DNA of 34,306 bases from DATCVR01 sp036566745. Its GTDB lineage: Bacteria > Actinomycetota > Actinomycetes > Jiangellales > Jiangellaceae. The stretch lies in NCBI GenBank assembly GCA_036566745.1, contig DATCVR010000065.1:1-34306 (forward strand). The letters run 5' to 3'. This document shows, in pieces, positions 30,171-34,306 of the stretch (positions are counted from its first letter, which is position 1; every line of letters begins with the position of its first letter). Made by a program: the position numbers and the translations under genes. The notes below the pieces were generated by a model, which saw nothing but the letters and a program-made list of their open reading frames with translations, searched no databases and had not been told where the DNA came from.

Positions 30171-31427
30171 TCAGGGAGCGGCGAGCGCGTCGCGCATCGG
30201 GATGAGCTTCGCGGCGCTCTCGGCGAGCTCGGCGGCCGGGTCGGAACCGGCGACGATGCCGCAGCCGGCGAAGAGTCTCATCCGGGTCGGCAGCTTCGGA
30301 TCGACCTCGGCACAGCGCAACGCGATGCCCCATTCGCCGTCGCCGGACGCGTCGATCCAGCCGACCGGTGCGGCATAGCGGGCTCGGTCGAGGCCCTCGA
30401 TCTCGGCGATCATCGCCTGGGCGGCCGAGGTGGGGGTGCCGCCGACCGCGGCCGACGGGTGTAGCGCGGAGGCCAGCGCGAGGGCCGACGCGCCATCCGA
30501 CGCGACACCGGCCAGATCGGTCGCGAGGTGCATGACATTGCGGAGGTGGAGGACGAACGGCGTCTCGGGAACGTTCATGCTGGAGCAGTGCGGGTCGAGG
30601 GCCTCGGCCACCGACCGGACGGCGTACTCGTGCTCCTCGAGGTCCTTGCTCGAGCGCGCCAGCGACGCCGCCAGCGCGAGGTCGTGGGTGTCGTCGCCGG
30701 TGCGCCGGATGGTCCCGGCCAGCACCCGCGAGGTGACCAGGCCCCGCTCGCGCCGCACCAGGAGCTCCGGGGTGGCGCCGATCAGGCCGTCGACGGAGAA
30801 CGTCCAGCATCGCGGGTAGCGCTCGGCGAGGCGTTGCAGTGACCAGCGCAGGTCGACCGGGCGGATGCTCTCGGCCACGAGATCGCGGGCGAGCACGACC
30901 TTCTCGAGCTCGCCCGCGCCGATGCGGCGCACGGCTTCGGCGACGATCGTCTGCCACTGCGCCCCGCTGCGCGAACCGTCGGAGAACGTCACGAGGCCGG
31001 GACGCCTGGGCGCGACGACGTCGGGCAACGTCGGCACCGGCGGGAGGTGGCCGCTGAGCCCGATGGTGCTGACCCACCAGCGCCCGTCGCGGTGCCCGAC
31101 CACCACCTGGGGCACGATCAGCGCGGACGATCCCGGATCGTCGGCGAAGGCGAACGACCCGAACGCCACGGGGCCGGATCCGGGCACCCCGACCTCGTCG
31201 CGGATCACCGCCCCCTCGACGAAGCCCCGCCACCACCGATCGGCCGCGGCGAACCGGTTCGCGCCGGTGGTGTCGAACCGGGCCGCCTCGCCCCAGCCGA
31301 CGATCCCCTCGCCCCGCCGCACCCACGCGAGCGGCGCGCCCTCGGGCAGCGTGGACAGCAGCGGACCGGGGTCAGGGATCTCGACCGTTCGGACCACCAC
31401 GGGTGCGGTCGCGGGCAGAGTCGTCAC
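30171..31427 (-). CDS. menF: Isochorismate synthase
   Basis: 418 aa. Chorismate-binding family. I chose GTG 31427: TACCCT (31441-31436) stands eight bases before it, and a TTG at 31436 would lie in that box. Conserved blocks: ELEKVVLARDL with the general-base lysine, GATPELLVRRERG, SRVLAGTIRR, DLEEHEYAVR (metal Glu), LRNVMHLATDL, LHPSAAVGGTP and GCGIVAGSDPAAE. It makes isochorismate from chorismate; menaquinone context argues for MenF over siderophore EntC. Convergent with menD, divergent from menG. Confidence 0.93.
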   Translation of the reverse strand: MTTLPATAPVVVRTVEIPDPGPLLSTLPEGAPLAWVRRGEGIVGWGEAARFDTTGANRFAAADRWWRGFVEGAVIRDEVGVPGSGPVAFGSFAFADDPGSSALIVPQVVVGHRDGRWWVSTIGLSGHLPPVPTLPDVVAPRRPGLVTFSDGSRSGAQWQTIVAEAVRRIGAGELEKVVLARDLVAESIRPVDLRWSLQRLAERYPRCWTFSVDGLIGATPELLVRRERGLVTSRVLAGTIRRTGDDTHDLALAASLARSSKDLEEHEYAVRSVAEALDPHCSSMNVPETPFVLHLRNVMHLATDLAGVASDGASALALASALHPSAAVGGTPTSAAQAMIAEIEGLDRARYAAPVGWIDASGDGEWGIALRCAEVDPKLPTRMRLFAGCGIVAGSDPAAELAESAAKLIPMRDALAAP

Positions 31428-31435
31428 GAATGCCA

Positions 31436-31441
31436 AGGGTA
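31436..31441 (-). promoter_or_regulatory. Putative -10 box of leaderless menF
   Basis: Minus-strand TACCCT ends eight bases before GTG 31427. Back to back with the menG promoter, the two boxes being 59 nt apart. Confidence 0.45.
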
Positions 31442-31500
31442 CGTCCCCATTGCCGAATGATCCGGAAGACCGCCCTCCTCGCCGTGACGGTGGCGCGACG

Positions 31501-31506
31501 TACGCT
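31501..31506 (+). promoter_or_regulatory. Putative -10 box of leaderless menG
   Basis: TACGCT ends seven bases before GTG 31514; no Shine-Dalgarno sequence lies between. Confidence 0.5.
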
Positions 31507-31513
31507 GGCGGAC

Positions 31514-32209
31514 GTGACCCGAGCCTCTCTGGACAAGCAGCCGCACGAGGTCGCTGCGATGTTCGACGACATCGCCGCCCGGTACGACGTCACCAACGAC
31601 GTCATCTCGCTGGGTCAGGATCGGTTGTGGCGCCGGGCGGTCGAGCGCGCGGTCGCCGCTGGGCCGGGCGAGCGCGTCCTCGATCTCGCCGCGGGCACGG
31701 GCACGTCGAGCGAGCCGTTCCGGGCGGCCGGTGCCTCCGTGGTGCCCTGCGACTTCTCCATAGGGATGCTCCGCGAGGGCCGGCGACTGCGCCCGCACCT
31801 GCCGTTCGTGGCGGGCGATGCGACCCGATTGCCGTTCGCGGACGCCTCGTTCGACGCCGTGACGATCTCCTTCGGCCTGCGCAACGTCCACGATCCCGAC
31901 GCCGCCTTGCGCGAGATGCTGAGGGTGACCAAGCCGGGCGGGCGGATGGTGCTCTGCGAGTTCAGCCATCCCACCTGGACGCCGTTCCGCACGGTCTACA
32001 TCGAGTACCTGATGCGGGCGCTGCCGCCGGTGGCGCGGGTGGTCTCCAAGAGCCCGGACGCCTACGTCTACCTCGCCGAGTCGATCCGCGCCTGGCCGGA
32101 CCAGAGGGGCATGGCCGAGCGGATCGGGGCGGCGGGGTGGGACGCCGTCCGCTGGCGCGACCTCAGCGGCGGAGTCGTGGCGCTGCACCACGCGGTCCGC
32201 ACCACCTGA
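31514..32209 (+). CDS. menG: Demethylmenaquinone methyltransferase
   Basis: 231 aa, usual length for UbiE/MenG. Class I SAM methyltransferase acting on demethylmenaquinone, last step of menaquinone synthesis. Signature MFDDIAARYDVTNDVISLG near the start, SAM motif I VLDLAAGTGT, VAGDATRLPFADASFDAVT, and the second family signature FGLRNVHDPDAALREM. YLAESIRAWPDQ is also typical. GTG 31514 follows a -10-like box by seven bases. A palindromic element begins four bases after the stop. Confidence 0.95.
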   Translation: MTRASLDKQPHEVAAMFDDIAARYDVTNDVISLGQDRLWRRAVERAVAAGPGERVLDLAAGTGTSSEPFRAAGASVVPCDFSIGMLREGRRLRPHLPFVAGDATRLPFADASFDAVTISFGLRNVHDPDAALREMLRVTKPGGRMVLCEFSHPTWTPFRTVYIEYLMRALPPVARVVSKSPDAYVYLAESIRAWPDQRGMAERIGAAGWDAVRWRDLSGGVVALHHAVRTT

Positions 32210-32212
32210 GCC

Positions 32213-32276
32213 GGAATGATCACGTCCACGTGATCATTCCCCGCACCACGAGCCCTGCAGGCCTGGTGGTGCGGGG
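32213..32276. repeat. Second palindromic element, after menG
   Basis: GGAATGATCACGT (32213-32225) and its exact complement (32228-32240) meet with a two-base centre. CCCCGCACCAC (32239-32249) pairs with GTGGTGCGGGG (32266-32276) as a second hairpin. It shares AATGATCACGT, ACGTGATCATT and CCTGYAGGCCTGGTGG with the element at 1891-1976, but in a different arrangement. Position directly after menG suggests a terminator role as well. Confidence 0.78.
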
Positions 32277-32350
32277 GAGCCCCTCGTGGTGTCGCGGTGG
32301 CGCCCAGAACGTCGGCCCGCCGCCGCCGATGCCCGGGTTCGCCGCACTAC

Positions 32351-32356
32351 TACGAT
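32351..32356 (+). promoter_or_regulatory. Putative -10 box for the DUF1707 gene pair
   Basis: TACGAT ends six bases before GTG 32363, and no ribosome site is present. Confidence 0.45.
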
Positions 32357-32362
32357 CATCCC

Positions 32363-33184
32363 GTGACGGGTGGGAATGGCAGTGGCGAGACGCTGCGCTT
32401 GCGGGCTTCCGACGCCGATCGTGAACGCATCCGCGCGGTGCTCGACCAGGCCCGGGCCGACGGCCGGATCGACGACGCCGAGCTCGCCCGCCGGGTCTCG
32501 AGGCTGGCCTCCGCCGCCACCTACGGCGAGCTCGACGACCTCGTCGACGACCTTCCGCCGCAGCCTCCCCCGCCGGTGCCGCTGAGTCGGCGGCTGGCCG
32601 CTTGGGGCGCGACACTGGCGGCTGCCGTGGTCATCGGCGGAGGCTTCGCCTGGCTGGTCACCCGAGGCGGGGACGATCCGGTCGAGCGTCCGGCCGGCCC
32701 GCCCGCGGCCGCCGAGGAGGTCGAGGCTCCCGCGGCGGTCGACATGTTCGCCCCCGGCGAGGTCACCCGCATGCTCGACGCGCTGGCGGCCGAGGGCTAC
32801 ACCGCCTTCTCCGAGGTCGCCATCTGGCCGGACAACGCCGTGATCAAGGCCCAGGTGTCGCCCGAGGCCCTGCAGTACGACGAGGTCCGCTACAGGGGTG
32901 GCGAGATCACCGAGGCCACACCCGGCGGCACGGTGTTCGACGGCTACGAGGTGTTCGCCGCGGCCGACTTCGACCCTGAGGTGATCGCGTCGATCGCGGC
33001 TCGGGCGGCCGCGGTCGCCGGTGCCGACGGACGGGCCGTGAGCACCGTCCAGGTCTCCCGCAGCTCCACCGACGGGCACCAGCTCGAGATCTGGGCGCAC
33101 CTCGAGTCCGACGCCTACGGCAGCGCGCCCGTGGTGGTCTGGGACGCCACCGGACAGCATCTCCTCGAGGACGGTTCGTCATGA
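32363..33184 (+). CDS. DUF1707 domain membrane protein (first of a pair)
   Basis: 273 aa from GTG 32363. N-terminal DUF1707 (SHOCT-like) helical domain at residues about 10-63: LRASDADRERIRAVL ... GRIDDAELARRV ... LDDLVDDLP. Pro-rich link, one membrane helix (about 77-99), then an extracytoplasmic part of about 170 residues with an acidic Ala/Pro linker and a compact C-terminal domain ending VVVWDATGQHLLEDG. Function of DUF1707 is unknown; such proteins are common in actinobacteria as cell-envelope proteins. Overlaps the next gene by four bases (ATGA), a paralogue of the same layout. Confidence 0.85.
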   Translation: MTGGNGSGETLRLRASDADRERIRAVLDQARADGRIDDAELARRVSRLASAATYGELDDLVDDLPPQPPPPVPLSRRLAAWGATLAAAVVIGGGFAWLVTRGGDDPVERPAGPPAAAEEVEAPAAVDMFAPGEVTRMLDALAAEGYTAFSEVAIWPDNAVIKAQVSPEALQYDEVRYRGGEITEATPGGTVFDGYEVFAAADFDPEVIASIAARAAAVAGADGRAVSTVQVSRSSTDGHQLEIWAHLESDAYGSAPVVVWDATGQHLLEDGSS

Positions 33185-34053
33185 GCAGCCCGGAGATGCG
33201 GTGGCGCCCCTCCGACGCCGACCGCGAGCGCTACGCCGCCGTGGTCGCCGACGCGTACTCGCAGGGCCGCATCGACTCCGCCGACATGGAGTCGCGCACC
33301 GCGCTGCTCTACGAGGCCGCCTCGATCGCCGACCTCGACTCGCTCGTCGACGACCTCCCGGGCGACGCCGCGCCGCCGAGAGTCGCCGTGGTGCCGCCCG
33401 GCACCTCGGCTCGCGCCGCCCGGCTGATCGCCGGCGTAGTGGTCGCGGCTGCCGTCGCGGTGGGCGGCGTGGCCGTGCTGGGCGCCCAGGAGGCGCCGGA
33501 TCAGAGCCCCGACTCCGCCCAGGCGCCGGCCGACGACTCCGCCGACGATGCGGCCGAGGACCCAGCCGACCCTGCCGACCCAGCCGACCTCCCGCCGATC
33601 GCCGAGGAGCGCCTCGACACGCACACCGCCGAAGGGCTGTCCCAGCTCTGGCAGTCGATGGCGGACGCCGGCATCACCGAGGCGAACTCCATCACCGTCT
33701 TCGGCGACGGCGACGTCCGGCTGTGGGTGCGGGCACCGGGGGAGCGACGGTCGATCGCCGAGGCCACGGCACGCGGCGGGGCGATCTCCCCGCTTCAGCC
33801 GTACCGCGACCTCTCCGACAGCGACACGGACGAGGCGACCTTCTTCGCACTGGACGCCGTCACCTCCGAGGCGGTGGCCCAGGCCATGGCCGCCACCCCC
33901 GCGGCAGCAGGCACGCCGGACGCCGCGCTGGGCCACACCTACATCGAGCGCGACATCCTCCCCGACTACCCGGTGACCATCACCGTGAACCTCGAGGACG
34001 GCCCGAGCGTCGTCTGGGACGCGACCGGAGCGAACGTTCTCGACATCCGCTGA
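33181..34053 (+). CDS. DUF1707 domain membrane protein (second of a pair)
   Basis: 290 aa, ATG 33181 in the four-base overlap. DUF1707 at residues about 8-60 (WRPSDADRERYAAVV ... QGRIDSADMESR ... LDSLVDDLP), one membrane helix (about 78-100), an Asp/Ala/Pro-rich spacer with a repeated ADPADPAD pattern, and a C-terminal domain ending PSVVWDATGANVLDIR. Same order of parts as the preceding protein and a matching end (VVWDATG), so a tandem duplication with strong divergence. The two probably act together, perhaps as a membrane heterodimer (inference). Confidence 0.85.
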   Translation: MSSPEMRWRPSDADRERYAAVVADAYSQGRIDSADMESRTALLYEAASIADLDSLVDDLPGDAAPPRVAVVPPGTSARAARLIAGVVVAAAVAVGGVAVLGAQEAPDQSPDSAQAPADDSADDAAEDPADPADPADLPPIAEERLDTHTAEGLSQLWQSMADAGITEANSITVFGDGDVRLWVRAPGERRSIAEATARGGAISPLQPYRDLSDSDTDEATFFALDAVTSEAVAQAMAATPAAAGTPDAALGHTYIERDILPDYPVTITVNLEDGPSVVWDATGANVLDIR

Positions 34054-34164
34054 CCTGGGCCGTCGCCCACACTCCGGGCGGCCCGAATTAAGCAACACCG
34101 ATCATGCGTAAATCCGCAGGTCAGGTGGGGTGGGGGGTGCTCGTCCGCGGTCAGGGAATACCCC

Positions 34165-34170
34165 TAGACT
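34165..34170 (+). promoter_or_regulatory. Putative -10 box upstream of the reductase gene
   Basis: TAGACT fits TANNNT. It would start a transcript near 34177 with an untranslated leader of about 80 nt before ATG 34257. No clear -35. Confidence 0.4.
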
Positions 34171-34185
34171 GTGGCCCGAGTGTGC

Positions 34186-34207
34186 GCTCGTGAACCAATT
34201 CACGAGC
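34186..34207 (+). promoter_or_regulatory. Perfect palindrome in the reductase 5' leader
   Basis: GCTCGTGAA (34186-34194) and TTCACGAGC (34199-34207) are exact 9-nt inverted repeats around CCAA. It lies about ten bases after the expected transcription start, so it could be a repressor operator or an RNA hairpin. A shorter copy of half the motif (ACTCGTGA) occurs at 34235-34242, near the start codon. Confidence 0.5.
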
Positions 34208-34256
34208 TGCCCGCGAGCACCGCCCGAACACCCAACTCGTGACCCGGGGAACAGTG

Positions 34257-34306
34257 ATGAGCGCCAAGGCCACCGCCGCCGACGTGATCGTCGTCGGAGC
34301 GGGTCC
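34257..34306 (+). CDS. FAD-dependent oxidoreductase, N-terminal fragment (probable geranylgeranyl/menaquinone reductase)
   Basis: Only 16 codons plus two bases are in the window. ATG 34257 (a GTG directly before is also in frame) begins MSAKATAADVIVVGAGP, whose end is the start of a Rossmann FAD-binding GxGxxG motif. In mycobacteria and relatives the gene after menG is a geranylgeranyl-reductase-family flavoprotein (MenJ type) that saturates one isoprene unit of menaquinone; that identity here rests on gene order only. Confidence 0.6.
   Translation, partial: MSAKATAADVIVVGAG

Noticed and set aside
29224..31326. 700-aa minus-strand ORF over menD and menF
   Set aside because: Shadow of menF and antisense to menD; composition is Arg/Ser-rich as expected of GC-rich off-frame reading.
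31428..31436. TTG start for menF at 31436
   Set aside because: TTG overlaps the likely -10 box TACCCT; GTG 31427 at eight bases spacing is more consistent with neighbouring genes.
1..34306. tRNA, rRNA, CRISPR arrays, insertion sequences or prophage genes
   Set aside because: None seen: no direct-repeat array, no transposase or integrase motif, no cloverleaf recognised by eye. A tRNAscan run would be needed to exclude tRNAs fully.

Overview
This window comes from a high-GC actinobacterium, most likely in or near Propionibacteriales/Nocardioidaceae. That placement is inferred from near-universal G/C third positions, GTG starts, an F420-type (LLM) oxidoreductase, DUF1707 and DUF4229 proteins and leaderless-type promoters; no 16S rRNA is present. 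The order hemC-hemD-hemB ... hemL-phosphatase-tlpA-ccdA-resB-ccsA ... menA-menE-menB-menC-menD-menF-menG-reductase follows the well-known heme / cytochrome c / menaquinone superlocus of mycobacteria (hemC to grcC1 region of M. tuberculosis).

Layout. 1-2981: tetrapyrrole genes (hemC 3' end, hemD fusion, hemB) with a long palindromic element between hemD and hemB. 3027-4235: an MFS exporter on the minus strand. 4322-6274: a FurA-type peroxide/iron regulator with its operator, followed by monofunctional catalase. 6341-10409: a large membrane-embedded alpha/beta hydrolase (minus) divergent from a secreted M28 aminopeptidase (plus). 10587-16611: a tightly overlapping six-gene operon, hemL, histidine phosphatase, TlpA-like thioredoxin, CcdA, ResB and CcsA, which supplies heme precursor and builds the System II cytochrome c maturation machinery. 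16623-21455: small membrane protein, tiny Arg-rich ORF, Lrp/AsnC regulator, threonine dehydratase, an LLM oxidoreductase broken by an in-frame TAG, a patatin-like protein and DUF4229. 21456-22271: a perfect CRP/GlxR-type palindrome, a candidate 41-aa basic ORF, a long stem-loop and a small secreted protein. 22396-32209: menaquinone genes menA, menE, menB (minus), lipoprotein, menC, an Ig-repeat/sortase-like secreted protein, menD (plus), menF (minus) and menG (plus). 32213-34306: second palindromic element, two tandem DUF1707 membrane proteins, and the start of a FAD-dependent reductase, probably geranylgeranyl/menaquinone reductase.

How they fit together. The locus supplies the cell with its respiratory cofactors: heme (HemC/D/B/L), covalent cytochrome c assembly (CcdA/TlpA/ResB/CcsA) and menaquinone (MenF-D-C-E-B-A-G), with peroxide defence (FurA-KatA) nearby. 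MenH is not visible here. The place between menC and menD, which holds an alpha/beta hydrolase gene in M. tuberculosis, is occupied by the sortase-like gene.

The most notable signals are: the sortase-like domain fused to Ig-like repeats; the TAG-interrupted LLM gene with an otherwise intact reading frame and promoter; two related palindromic intergenic elements; the CRP-type site, small ORF and stem-loop module near 21.5-21.8 kb; and a repeated arrangement in which a -10 box lies 6-8 nt before a start codon, often GTGAC, at many genes. I could not run any search, so family names rest on motif recognition.
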